Shown here in pieces: positions 34,411 through 41,428 of a DNA stretch of 43,996 nt (position 1 is its first letter; every line of letters starts with the position of its first letter). The notes below the pieces were generated by a model that was not told where the DNA came from, did no database searches, and saw nothing but the letters and a program-made list of their open reading frames with translations. This DNA comes from DASSKP01 sp035695045. GTDB lineage: Bacteria > Actinomycetota > Actinomycetes > JAFAQI01. The translations under genes and the position numbers were made by a program. Where the stretch lies: positions 1 through 43,996 of the forward strand of contig DASSEX010000013.1 of NCBI GenBank assembly GCA_035695045.1. The letters run 5' to 3'.

Positions 34411-34709
34411 TGTATGTCGGGACGGCGGAGTTCGACCTGCTGCTCGGTGACGTGCACTCGTTGAAGGAGAAGCGATCCATCGTGCGCCCCATCGTCGCGG
34501 AGCTGCGGCGGCGTTTCGACGTCGCCGCAGCCGAGGTGGGCCGTCCCGACCTGCACCGGCGGGCAGCGATCGGCGTCTCGGTCGTCGCGGGCGATGGCGC
34601 GCACTGCCGCGACGTGTTGGACGAGTGCGAGCGTTACGTCGCCGGTCGCCCGGAGGTCGAGCTGCTGTCGGCACATCGGCGCCTGTTCGGGCCGAATGAC
34701 GAGGACTGA
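34410..34709 (+). CDS. ylxP: YlxP-like protein (DUF503)
   Basis: 99 aa from the ATG sharing one base with the infB stop (TGATG). The DUF503 signature is visible: EFDLLLGDVHSLKEKRSIVRPIVAELRRRFDVAAAEVG, then AAIGVSVVAGD and the closing helix. It is a small alpha-beta protein commonly between infB and rbfA, with no established function; the position suggests a link to ribosome assembly. Confidence 0.88.
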   Translation: MYVGTAEFDLLLGDVHSLKEKRSIVRPIVAELRRRFDVAAAEVGRPDLHRRAAIGVSVVAGDGAHCRDVLDECERYVAGRPEVELLSAHRRLFGPNDED

Positions 34710-34718
34710 GGAGGACCG

Positions 34719-35153
34719 GTGGCTGACCAGGCCCGGGCGCGGCGGATGAGCGTGCGCGTCCGCGAGATCGTGGCGGACGTCATCGAGCGGCAGGTCAAGG
34801 ACCCGCGGCTCGGGATGGTGACGGTGACGGATGCCCGCTTGACGCCGGACCTGCGCGAGGCGACCGTCTTCTACACGGTCTGGGGTGACGACGCCGTACA
34901 CGCCGACACGGCGGTCGCGTTGGAGAGCGCCAAGGGAGTCATCCGCAGTGCGGTCGGCCGCGGCACGGGTCTGAAGCACACCCCGTCGATCGCCTTCATC
35001 GCCGATGCCGTCCCGGAGAGCGCCCGCCACATCGAGGACCTGCTCGCCCAGGCCCGCGCCGCCGACGAGGAGGTCCACCACCTGGCCGAAGGCGCGCAGC
35101 CTGCCGGCGAGGCCGACCCCTACCGGCACCCCGACGCGGACGACGAAGCATGA
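34719..35153 (+). CDS. rbfA: Ribosome-binding factor A
   Basis: 144 aa. Binds 30S precursors during 16S rRNA 5'-end maturation. It starts RARRMSVRVREIVADVIERQVKDPRLGMVTVTDARLTPDLREATVFYTVW, the full RbfA KH-type core, and continues to RTG/PSIAF-type strand HTPSIAFIAD. The acidic, His-rich tail after residue 120 is variable in the family. GTG start with GAGGAGG 4 nt upstream. Overlaps nrnA as ATGA. Confidence 0.94.
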   Translation: MADQARARRMSVRVREIVADVIERQVKDPRLGMVTVTDARLTPDLREATVFYTVWGDDAVHADTAVALESAKGVIRSAVGRGTGLKHTPSIAFIADAVPESARHIEDLLAQARAADEEVHHLAEGAQPAGEADPYRHPDADDEA

Positions 35154-36169
35154 CCGACGCGGCCGTGTCGCTGCCCGACGCACTGTGGGCGGAAGCGGTC
35201 GCGCTTCTTCGTACGGCGTCTGACGCGACTCTCGTCTGCCACGTCGCGCCCGACGGTGACGCGCTCGGCTCGATGCTGGCGCTCGCGCGCGTGCTTCGCC
35301 GCCGTGGTGTCGACGTCACGTGCACCTGGGGTGACGAGCGATGGTCGGTGCCGGCGTCGTACGAGTGGCTGCCCGGCATCGAGACGGTTGCCCGGCCGGC
35401 GGATGTCGCGCAGACGTCTCCGACCGTCCTGGTCGTGCTCGACACCGGTAGCCGCGACCGCCTCGGTGTGCTGCAGCCGCTCGCTGACCGCGCCGGTGCG
35501 ATCGTCGTGCTCGACCATCACGCGCACAACGCGGGGCTCGGCGGGCTGCATCTCGTGGACTCCCGTGCCGCCGCGACGGCGGTCGTGGTGGAGGAGCTGA
35601 TCCGCCGGTTGGGCGAGGACCTCGACGAGACGACGGCGACCTGTCTCTACACCGGTCTCGTCACCGACACCGGTTCGTTCCAGCACTCGGTGACGACGCC
35701 GGCCGTGCATGCGGTGGCCGGGCGGCTGCTCGCCGCGGGGGTCCGCCCCGACGAGGTCGGGCGACGGCTCTGGGGGACGAGGCCGTTCGGGTTCGTACAG
35801 GTGCTGGGGGCAGCGCTCTCGCGGGCGACGCTGGAGGGCGACGGTGCCGGGGGGCGGGGTCTCGTGTGGACCTGGACGACGGCCGCTGACCTCGACGCCG
35901 CCGGCATCGGCATCGACGAGATCGAGCCGATCATCGAGGTCATCCGGCAGGCGGAGGAGGCGGACGTCGCCGCGGTGTTCAAAGGAGACGTCGACGGGAC
36001 GTTCCGCGTCTCCACCCGGTCACGCGGCGCCACGGATGTGGGTGCGGCCTGCGCAGCGCTCGGCGGCGGCGGCCATCGGCTTGCCGCCGGGTTCACGTCG
36101 AGAGACGACGTCGACACGACGATCGCGAAGCTCCGGGCTGCGCTCGATGACGCTCCAGCCCCGACGTGA
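35150..36169 (+). CDS. nrnA: DHH/DHHA1 phosphoesterase, NrnA-like (oligoribonuclease / pAp phosphatase)
   Basis: 339 aa. Degrades short RNA oligonucleotides (nanoRNA) and, in characterised members, pAp or cyclic-dinucleotide products. Manganese motifs: HVAPDGDALGS near residues 31-41, VLDTGSRDR, LDHHAHN (DHH) and TGLVTDTGSF. The DHHA1 domain ends with CAALGGGGHRLAAGF, the substrate-binding GGGH loop. It sits between rbfA and truB as Rv2837c does near rbfA in mycobacteria. Overlaps on both sides (ATGA, GTGA). Confidence 0.92.
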   Translation: MTDAAVSLPDALWAEAVALLRTASDATLVCHVAPDGDALGSMLALARVLRRRGVDVTCTWGDERWSVPASYEWLPGIETVARPADVAQTSPTVLVVLDTGSRDRLGVLQPLADRAGAIVVLDHHAHNAGLGGLHLVDSRAAATAVVVEELIRRLGEDLDETTATCLYTGLVTDTGSFQHSVTTPAVHAVAGRLLAAGVRPDEVGRRLWGTRPFGFVQVLGAALSRATLEGDGAGGRGLVWTWTTAADLDAAGIGIDEIEPIIEVIRQAEEADVAAVFKGDVDGTFRVSTRSRGATDVGAACAALGGGGHRLAAGFTSRDDVDTTIAKLRAALDDAPAPT

Positions 36170-37080
36170 CGACGACGGTTGACGGCATCGTCGTCGTCGA
36201 CAAGCCCACGGGTTGGACATCGCACGACGTGGTTGCCCGTATCCGTCGGCTCGCCCGGACCCGTCGGGTGGGCCACGCGGGCACGCTCGACCCGATGGCG
36301 ACCGGTGTGCTGGTCATCGGGGTGGGCAAGGCGACGCGACTGCTCGGTCATCTCGCCGCGCACGACAAGGACTACGACGCGACCATCCGGCTCGGCGTCA
36401 CGACGACGACCGACGACGCGGACGGCGAGGTCGCGTCGACGACCGATGCCGGCGCTGTCAGCGACGCCGCCATCCGGGTCGCGATGACGGCGCTGACCGG
36501 AGAGCTGGAGCAGGTGCCTTCCGCCGTGTCCGCCGTGAAGGTCGACGGCGTGCGTGCCTACGCCAGGGTGCGGGCAGGCGAGTCGGTCGAGCTCAAGCCG
36601 CGGCCGGTCCACGTGGCTCGCTTCGAGCTGCGGGAGCGGCGTGGTGACGACCTCGACGTCGGCGTGACCTGTTCTACCGGCACCTACGTCCGTGCGCTCG
36701 CGCGCGACCTCGGTGCGGCCCTGGGGGTCGGAGCGCATCTCGTCGCTCTGCGCCGGACTCGGGTCGGCGGTATCGGTCTCGACCGAGCGCGGACGCTTGA
36801 CGACCTCGAGTCGCTGGCTGCTGACGAGTCGTTCGCGTCGGCAGTCGTCCCGTTGGCGGACGCAGTGGCGACGGCGTTCCCGCGATGGGACGTGGATGCC
36901 GAGGGGGCGCGCCGCATCGCACTCGGTCAGCGGCTGTCACCCCACGGCCTGCCGAGCGGACTCGTCGGCGCCTTCGCCCCGGACGGGACACTGGTCGCGC
37001 TGGTCGAGGAACGCGACGACGCCGTACGTCCCACCGTGGTGTTCGCAGCCCCCGGCAGCGACGCTGACGACGGTTCGTGA
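36166..37080 (+). CDS. truB: tRNA pseudouridine(55) synthase
   Basis: 304 aa from GTG 36166 (GTGA overlap with nrnA). Makes pseudouridine 55 in the T-loop of tRNAs. The N-terminal IVVVDKPTGWTSHDVVARIRR and RRVGHAGTLDPMATGVLVIGVG hold the catalytic aspartate (D42). KDYDATIRLG, PSAVSAVKVDGVRAYARVRAGE and CSTGTYVRALARDLG are further TruB motifs. The C-terminal PUA-like part is present. Last gene of the nusA-infB transcript; the next gene is convergent 10 bases away. Confidence 0.95.
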   Translation: MTTTVDGIVVVDKPTGWTSHDVVARIRRLARTRRVGHAGTLDPMATGVLVIGVGKATRLLGHLAAHDKDYDATIRLGVTTTTDDADGEVASTTDAGAVSDAAIRVAMTALTGELEQVPSAVSAVKVDGVRAYARVRAGESVELKPRPVHVARFELRERRGDDLDVGVTCSTGTYVRALARDLGAALGVGAHLVALRRTRVGGIGLDRARTLDDLESLAADESFASAVVPLADAVATAFPRWDVDAEGARRIALGQRLSPHGLPSGLVGAFAPDGTLVALVEERDDAVRPTVVFAAPGSDADDGS

Positions 37081-37090
37081 CGCCGGTCCG

Positions 37091-37597
37091 TCAATGGAGA
37101 AGCAGCTTGACCGACAGCAGCCCGCAGGCGAGCGCGAGCCCGATGGTGGCATTCGCCAGCAACTGCCCTGCAGGAAGTCTTCGACGCAGGCCGCCGACGA
37201 TCTCGAACACGATGACGGCAGCCGCGGCCGTCCACACAGCGGCTTGCATCGCGATGGTCAGAGTCGCGCCCGCCCCCCACGCCACGAGCAACGCGACGAG
37301 CGGGATGGCAGCGCCCTCGGCTAACGGCCACTCCTCCCCGAGCGCACCCACCAGCGCACGCCCCGCGCGATCGCGTGGGCCGTCGGGCCCGAACCGTTGC
37401 CCGAGCCAGTGCGCGTAGCCGTGCGCAAGCCAGTAGCTCGCAACGGCGATGACGGTCGCGGTGACGACACGCGGATAGGTTTCGGCGCTCGGATCCTCCG
37501 CGGCGACGATGAGGCCCGCGGCGATCGTCCCGTAGACCGTGTTCTGCGGATTGCGCTCCGGCTCGATCCACTTGTAGAGCCGCTCCGGCAGGTTCAT
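37091..37597 (-). CDS. Unrecognised small membrane protein coupled to heliorhodopsin
   Basis: 168 aa from ATG 37597, overlapping the heliorhodopsin stop as ATGA. I do not recognise the family. A short amphipathic N-terminus (MNLPERLYKWIEPERN) precedes about five hydrophobic segments: residues 19-33, 44-65, 95-113, 118-137 and 147-167. Helix 2 carries two histidines in YWLAHGYAHWLG; an acidic EEW and another glutamate lie in the loop before helix 3; a basic GGLRRR lies between helices 4 and 5. The tight coupling suggests it is co-produced with, and may partner, the rhodopsin. No transporter or enzyme motif is evident. Confidence 0.72.
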   Translation of the reverse strand: MNLPERLYKWIEPERNPQNTVYGTIAAGLIVAAEDPSAETYPRVVTATVIAVASYWLAHGYAHWLGQRFGPDGPRDRAGRALVGALGEEWPLAEGAAIPLVALLVAWGAGATLTIAMQAAVWTAAAAVIVFEIVGGLRRRLPAGQLLANATIGLALACGLLSVKLLLH

Positions 37598-38382
37598 GTC
37601 CGGAGCACGTTGGCGAAGATGAGCCACGCGAGCAGCGACTTCGCGCTCAGGCTGAGGACGACGTAGCAGACCTCGCCGTGCAGGTAGTCGCGCCACCAGC
37701 CGACCTGTGCGTACTGCAGCGCCATGTTGAGCGCGAAGCTGAAGAAGAGCACGAACTGCACGATCGTGATGGCATAGACGAACACGGGAACGTTCTGCGG
37801 CTGCGCCACGTAGAGGGCGATGAGCGCCCAGGGCACCAGTCCGATGACCGAGCCGAACCAGAACGCACTCCAGTCCGCCCGCCCCGGCCGCTGCTGACGT
37901 TCCATCAGCAGCCCGAAGAGGATCATCGCGGTGTTCGCGGCGAACACGGTGACGACAGCGGCGAGGTCGCGAATTCCCACGAAGAGCCCGATGAGGCTGA
38001 TCATGATCGACGCGCTCACCGAGTATTCGATCCACCTGACGTAGTTCGTCCGGCGCTCGAGCCCGCGCTCGTACCAGCTGTGCAGACGGGGAGCAGCCAC
38101 GAGCGCGTGGTCGATCGCAGCGAGCAGCAGGAAGACGGCGACGACCGGGCCGATCCGCACCGCGAAGATCTGCTCCGGCAGCGTCGGCTGGATCGCCCGA
38201 ACAGGGTCGTCGCGCAGGTAGGAGGCGCTCACCGGCAAGGCGAGACCGTTGCTCGCGGCGAGCATGTAGAGGCCTTCCGCGGCGAGGAAGACGGCAGCAG
38301 CGACGTTCAGCCGGCGCAGTCGGCGGTAGCGCGCCGGTTGTGGCAACGCCGCAGCTGTCGCCGCTGCGCGGTCGGCGGACAC
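37594..38382 (-). CDS. Heliorhodopsin
   Basis: 262 aa, seven membrane helices. Retinal-binding photoreceptor-like protein of the heliorhodopsin family, inserted with its N-terminus inside. Compared from memory with the reference protein 48C12: RWIEYSVSASIM (residues 116-127) aligns with RWVEYSLSSSVM, giving counterion E119; LSLSAKSLLAW (243-253) aligns with LSLVAKSALAW, giving Schiff-base lysine K248 and conserved S244; ANTAMILFGLLME, FWFGSVIGLVPW and LALPVSASYL also match. H92 corresponds to H80, but the other helix-1 histidine (H23) is Leu33 here. GTG 38382 has GGGAGG 5 nt upstream. No retinal-synthesis gene lies in the window. The role of the family is still debated (sensor or enzyme partner rather than pump). 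Confidence 0.93.
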   Translation of the reverse strand: MSADRAAATAAALPQPARYRRLRRLNVAAAVFLAAEGLYMLAASNGLALPVSASYLRDDPVRAIQPTLPEQIFAVRIGPVVAVFLLLAAIDHALVAAPRLHSWYERGLERRTNYVRWIEYSVSASIMISLIGLFVGIRDLAAVVTVFAANTAMILFGLLMERQQRPGRADWSAFWFGSVIGLVPWALIALYVAQPQNVPVFVYAITIVQFVLFFSFALNMALQYAQVGWWRDYLHGEVCYVVLSLSAKSLLAWLIFANVLRT

Positions 38383-38439
38383 TGCGGCCTCCCGGTGACT
38401 CGCTTCCCTCGAGGCTCCAGGAGGCCGGCGCTGTGCGTC

Positions 38440-38457
38440 CAGGGACTGAAGTCCCTG
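38440..38457 (-). promoter_or_regulatory. DosR/DevR-like palindromic box upstream of the heliorhodopsin gene
   Basis: On the minus strand the 18 bases read CAGGGACTTCAGTCCCTG, two 8-bp arms around a 2-bp centre. The mycobacterial DosR consensus has the core GGGACT-WW-AGTCCC; 13 of these 14 positions match, while the outer flanks mostly do not. It ends 57 nt before the heliorhodopsin GTG, a suitable distance for an activator. The alternative is a 7-bp stem-loop terminator of the upstream DUF6512-like gene, but no T-run follows. Confidence 0.55.
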
Positions 38458-38470
38458 ACATCACCGGTCG

Positions 38471-39016
38471 TCACGAGGGGCCGTAGGTGCCCGTCGAGGT
38501 CTGGCGAAACAGCGGGACGTGCGGTGGCGCGAACGTGAGTACGCCGAAACCGACCATCATCAGCGCGGCGAGGGTCATCGACACCCGGAGCGGCACCTCT
38601 CTTCCGGGCGCCAGGAGAAGGCGATAGCTCGTCCATTGCGCGAGGCCGACGGCAGCGAAGAACGACGCGATGTCGACCGCAACCACGCTGCCGGTGCCGA
38701 ACGCTCCCGTGTAGGTGTAGAAGCAGGCGACGATGAAGACGCATCCGGCAGTGATCCCGACCACCTTCGACCACCACAGGCGGCGCCAGTCACCCAGCCA
38801 CCTCATCTCCACCACGCACAAGACGGTCATCGGGACGGCGACCAGCTTGAGGTGCTCCCACACGCTCTCGTTTGCCGGCGCGAGCACTGCGACCACCCGA
38901 TTGCCGCCGGACCAGTCGTAGACGAAATGCCACAGCACGCCGGACAGCGCGACGGCGAGGCCACCGACCGTCTCGACCTGTCGACGGGACACCGAGGGCT
39001 CGCGCGTGTTGCCCAC
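38471..39016 (-). CDS. DUF6512-type membrane protein
   Basis: 181 aa from GTG 39016. Small integral membrane protein with about five helices. The family-type signature is GVLWHFVYDWSGGNRVVAVLAPANESVWEHLKLVAVP (residues 27-63), with the conserved ESVWEHLKL. Helices follow at about VVGITAGCVFIVACFYTYTG, VVAVDIASFFAAVGLAQW and the LAALMMVGFGVLTF region. The function of the family is unknown. It lies 88 bases upstream of the heliorhodopsin gene on the same strand, with the DosR-like palindrome between them, so it may be co-transcribed or separately controlled. Confidence 0.78.
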   Translation of the reverse strand: MGNTREPSVSRRQVETVGGLAVALSGVLWHFVYDWSGGNRVVAVLAPANESVWEHLKLVAVPMTVLCVVEMRWLGDWRRLWWSKVVGITAGCVFIVACFYTYTGAFGTGSVVAVDIASFFAAVGLAQWTSYRLLLAPGREVPLRVSMTLAALMMVGFGVLTFAPPHVPLFRQTSTGTYGPS

Positions 39017-39094
39017 GTCGCGATGACAGCGCGTCGGTCCGCGTGGCGCCAGGGTCGTTCGTCACCGTCCGGTGCTTCAGCGACCCAGCGGTCG

Positions 39095-39106
39095 TAACCT
39101 TCCGCC
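39095..39106 (+). promoter_or_regulatory. Leaderless-type -10 box for the amidohydrolase gene
   Basis: TAACCT (39095-39100), 6 nt, then the ATG at 39107, with no ribosome-binding site. The 90-bp gap 39017-39106 separates divergent genes and should also hold the promoter of the DUF6512-type gene. Confidence 0.55.
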
Positions 39107-40372
39107 ATGGCATACGTCGAGGGCCGTCTTGTCTACGACGCCGACTCCCACATCCACGAGCCGCCGGGATACGCCGAGCGGTACGCCGACCCCGACATCA
39201 GGGCACGGCTCGCCGAGCGGCTGGAGGCGTTCCGCAAGCCGCCCGGCGTCGAAGAGGCGATCGCGAAGCAGCACGATCCGGAGTTCCGCGCGAGGGACGC
39301 CGAGGAGATCCTGCTGCGCAAGAACTCGCTGGCCGTCGGTGCTGTCATCGCAGAGGACCGGGTGCAGGCGCTGGACCTGCTCGGTTTCGGCGCCCAGCTC
39401 GTCTTCACCACGACGTACCTCGACCCGCTCCGCGAGTTTGACGTCAACGCCGAGGTCGAGATGGCCTACGCGATGGCGCGTGCGCACAACCGCGGCATGG
39501 TCGACTTCTGCAGCGTCGACCCGCGGCTGCTGCCGGTCTGCTACGTGCCCTTCGCCGACGTGGACCGTGCGGTCGACATGACGCGCGAAGCGATCGAGAT
39601 GGGAGCCGCCGCGCTGAAGATCGCGTCGCATCCGCCCCGTCATCACTCGCCGAGCCATGTCGGTCTCGACCGCGTGTGGGCGCAGGCGCAGGAAGCCGGT
39701 GTGCCGGTCGTCTTCCACGTCGGTGGCGAGCAGCCGATGAACCCGGTCTACAAGAACAACGGCCTGCCACCGGTCCCCGACTTCCACGGGGGCGACACCA
39801 ACTTCACGTCGGTGTCCTACATGGCCATCCCGTATGCACCGATGCAGACTCTCTCGACGCTGATCATCGACGGTGTTCTCGACCGGTTCCCGCAGCTGCG
39901 CATCGGTGTCATCGAGCTCGGCGCCGCGTGGCTTCCGGGTCTCATGCGGTCGATGGACTCCGCCGCCGAGGCGTTCCGGCGTAACGAGGAGCGGCTGCAG
40001 AAGCTGTCCCTGTTGCCGAGCGAGTTCGTACGTCGCCAGGTGCGCGTGACGCCGTACCCGCATGAGCCCGCCGGCTGGATCGTCGAGAACAGCGGAGTCG
40101 AGATCCCGATGTTCTCCTCCGACTACCCGCACGTCGAGGGCGGCCGCAACCCGGTGAAAAGGTTCGACGCGAGCCTTGCCGGTTGCGGCGAGGAGATCAC
40201 CTCCGCCTTCTACGCCGGCAACTTCGCCGACCTCATGGGTCCGACCCTCGTCCGACAACGGCCCCGGCCTGACACGCAGCTGCGGTTGAGTGCGACGCAA
40301 TCCCCCTTACCGATGGAGGAGTTGGGGGGATTACGTCGCACTCGACAACTCGACGGACCGACCACTCCGTAG
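39107..40372 (+). CDS. Amidohydrolase-family metal-dependent hydrolase/decarboxylase (Amidohydro_2 type)
   Basis: 421 aa. TIM-barrel metalloenzyme related to ACMSD and gamma-resorcylate decarboxylase-like proteins. Metal-site motifs: VYDADSHIHEP (D-x-x-x-H-x-H, residues 9-19), VVFHVGGEQ (strand-5 histidine), IGVIELGAAWLPGLM and MFSSDYPHVEGGRNP (the strand-8 aspartate followed by YPH). Large predicted hydrolases with D-x-H-x-H-E-P starts are common in actinobacteria and act on varied substrates. The last 30 residues (from about RQRPRPDTQ) are encoded by a long inverted repeat and look like an added tail. The ATG has TAACCT 6 nt upstream. Confidence 0.83.
   Translation: MAYVEGRLVYDADSHIHEPPGYAERYADPDIRARLAERLEAFRKPPGVEEAIAKQHDPEFRARDAEEILLRKNSLAVGAVIAEDRVQALDLLGFGAQLVFTTTYLDPLREFDVNAEVEMAYAMARAHNRGMVDFCSVDPRLLPVCYVPFADVDRAVDMTREAIEMGAAALKIASHPPRHHSPSHVGLDRVWAQAQEAGVPVVFHVGGEQPMNPVYKNNGLPPVPDFHGGDTNFTSVSYMAIPYAPMQTLSTLIIDGVLDRFPQLRIGVIELGAAWLPGLMRSMDSAAEAFRRNEERLQKLSLLPSEFVRRQVRVTPYPHEPAGWIVENSGVEIPMFSSDYPHVEGGRNPVKRFDASLAGCGEEITSAFYAGNFADLMGPTLVRQRPRPDTQLRLSATQSPLPMEELGGLRRTRQLDGPTTP
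40285..40346. repeat. 62-bp imperfect palindrome at the 3' end of the amidohydrolase gene
   Basis: Bases 40285-40306 pair with 40325-40346: 22-base arms with one mismatch and one G-T pair, around an 18-base centre. The inner arm reads GAGTGCGACGCAATCCCCC. It overlaps the last codons of the amidohydrolase gene and lies just before the ribF promoter. It could terminate transcription or be a copy of a dispersed palindromic element. Confidence 0.8.
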
Positions 40373-40381
40373 GGTGGCGCC
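40370..40381 (+). promoter_or_regulatory. Leaderless-type -10 box for ribF
   Basis: TAGGGT (40370-40375), 6 nt, then GTG 40382. Its first three bases are the amidohydrolase stop codon. No ribosome-binding site is present. Confidence 0.5.
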
Positions 40382-41335
40382 GTGCAGGTGTGGCGTGGTC
40401 TCGAAGCCGTTCCGGCCGACTGGCCAGGCTCGGTCGTGTCGATCGGCGTCTACGACGGCGTACATCGCGGCCATCGGGTGATCCTCGACCGCGCCGTCGC
40501 GGAGGCCAGGGCTCGTGACGCCGCCAGTGTCGTGGTGACCTTCGACCCCCACCCGGCCGCGGTCGTGGGACGTCCGGTGCCCTTGATGCTCGGGACACTG
40601 CACAACCGTGCGCGCTGGTTGGCCGAGATCGGCATCGACGCGTTGCTCATCCTGCCGTTCACCCGTGAGCTCTCGGAGCGCTCGCCGGAGGAGTTCGTCC
40701 AGCTCGTGCTCGCCGACCGCCTGCACACGGTCCACGTCGTCGTCGGCGAGAACTTCCGGTTCGGGCACAAGCAAGCCGGCGACGTCACGCTGCTGGCCGA
40801 GCTCGGGACGAAGGTCGGCTTCACCGTCGACGCCGTCGGCCTGGTCCGCGGCGCGGCGGAGCCGTTCAGCTCGACGTTCATCCGCAACCGGCTCGCCGAC
40901 GGGGACGTCGAGGCCGCCGCGGAGGCGCTCGGCCGACCGCATCGGGTCGAGGGCCCGGTCGTCCGCGGGGACGCGAGAGGCAAGCAGCTGGGCTACCCGA
41001 CCGCCAACCTCGACGTCCTCGATGGGATGGCGGTGCCCGGCGACGGCGTCTATGCGGGCTATCTCGTCCGCTACCCCCTCACCGACCACGTCCGGGCGTC
41101 CGGCGAGCGGATGCCGGCCGCCATCTCGGTCGGCACCAACCCGACCTTCGACGGCACGGAGCGCCGCGTCGAGGCCTATGTCCTGGACGCCGACATCGAT
41201 CTCTACGGCGAGCACGTCGCGATCGAGTTCACGCACCGGCTGCGGGGGATGATCCGGTTCGACGGCATCGAGCCGCTGGTCGAGCAGATGGGCGAGGACG
41301 TGCGCCGGACCCGGGAGCTCCTGGCCGTCCTGTAG
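40382..41335 (+). CDS. ribF: Bifunctional riboflavin kinase / FAD synthetase
   Basis: 317 aa. Converts riboflavin to FMN and then FAD. N-terminal FAD-synthetase (nucleotidyltransferase) domain: SIGVYDGVHRGHRVIL with the G-x-x-H-x-G-H ATP motif, VVTFDPHPAAVV, VVGENFRFGHKQAGDV and SSTFIRNRLADGDV. C-terminal flavokinase domain from about residue 185: HRVEGPVVRGDARGKQLGYPTANLD, then GVYAGYLV and SVGTNPTFDGTERRVEAYVLD. It lies next to rpsO and pnp, near truB, as in other actinobacteria. GTG start with TAGGGT 6 nt upstream. Confidence 0.95.
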   Translation: MQVWRGLEAVPADWPGSVVSIGVYDGVHRGHRVILDRAVAEARARDAASVVVTFDPHPAAVVGRPVPLMLGTLHNRARWLAEIGIDALLILPFTRELSERSPEEFVQLVLADRLHTVHVVVGENFRFGHKQAGDVTLLAELGTKVGFTVDAVGLVRGAAEPFSSTFIRNRLADGDVEAAAEALGRPHRVEGPVVRGDARGKQLGYPTANLDVLDGMAVPGDGVYAGYLVRYPLTDHVRASGERMPAAISVGTNPTFDGTERRVEAYVLDADIDLYGEHVAIEFTHRLRGMIRFDGIEPLVEQMGEDVRRTRELLAVL

Positions 41336-41338
41336 TCT
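41333..41338 (+). promoter_or_regulatory. Candidate -10 box for rpsO
   Basis: TAGTCT at 41333-41338 begins on the ribF stop codon. Transcription starting about 7 nt later would give an 84-nt leader before rpsO. Confidence 0.4.
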
Positions 41339-41344
41339 TGACCG

Positions 41345-41428
41345 GACATATACGTCTGCCCTCGTGGCCAGGCCGCACGATCTCGTGCGGTACAGCCCTG
41401 GGGCCGGATGACACCAGGAGAACTCCGC
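41345..41428 (+). ncRNA. Structured rpsO leader, candidate S15-binding autoregulatory RNA
   Basis: The leader holds CCGCACGA (41373-41380) paired with TCGTGCGG (41383-41390). An outer helix of GGCCAG (41366-41371) pairs with CTGG and CC on the far side (41098-type bulge aside: 41398-41401 and 41404-41405). An asymmetric bulge TACAGC separates inner and outer helices. The ribosome-binding site AGGAG (41416-41420) follows directly. S15 represses its own mRNA through leader structures in several bacterial groups, so this is a reasonable candidate; binding is inferred. Confidence 0.4.

Noticed and set aside
37091..38464. A single 457-codon minus-strand frame spanning the membrane protein and heliorhodopsin regions
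   Set aside because: Only its last 168 codons encode the membrane protein; the rest is out of frame with the clear heliorhodopsin and is a shadow.
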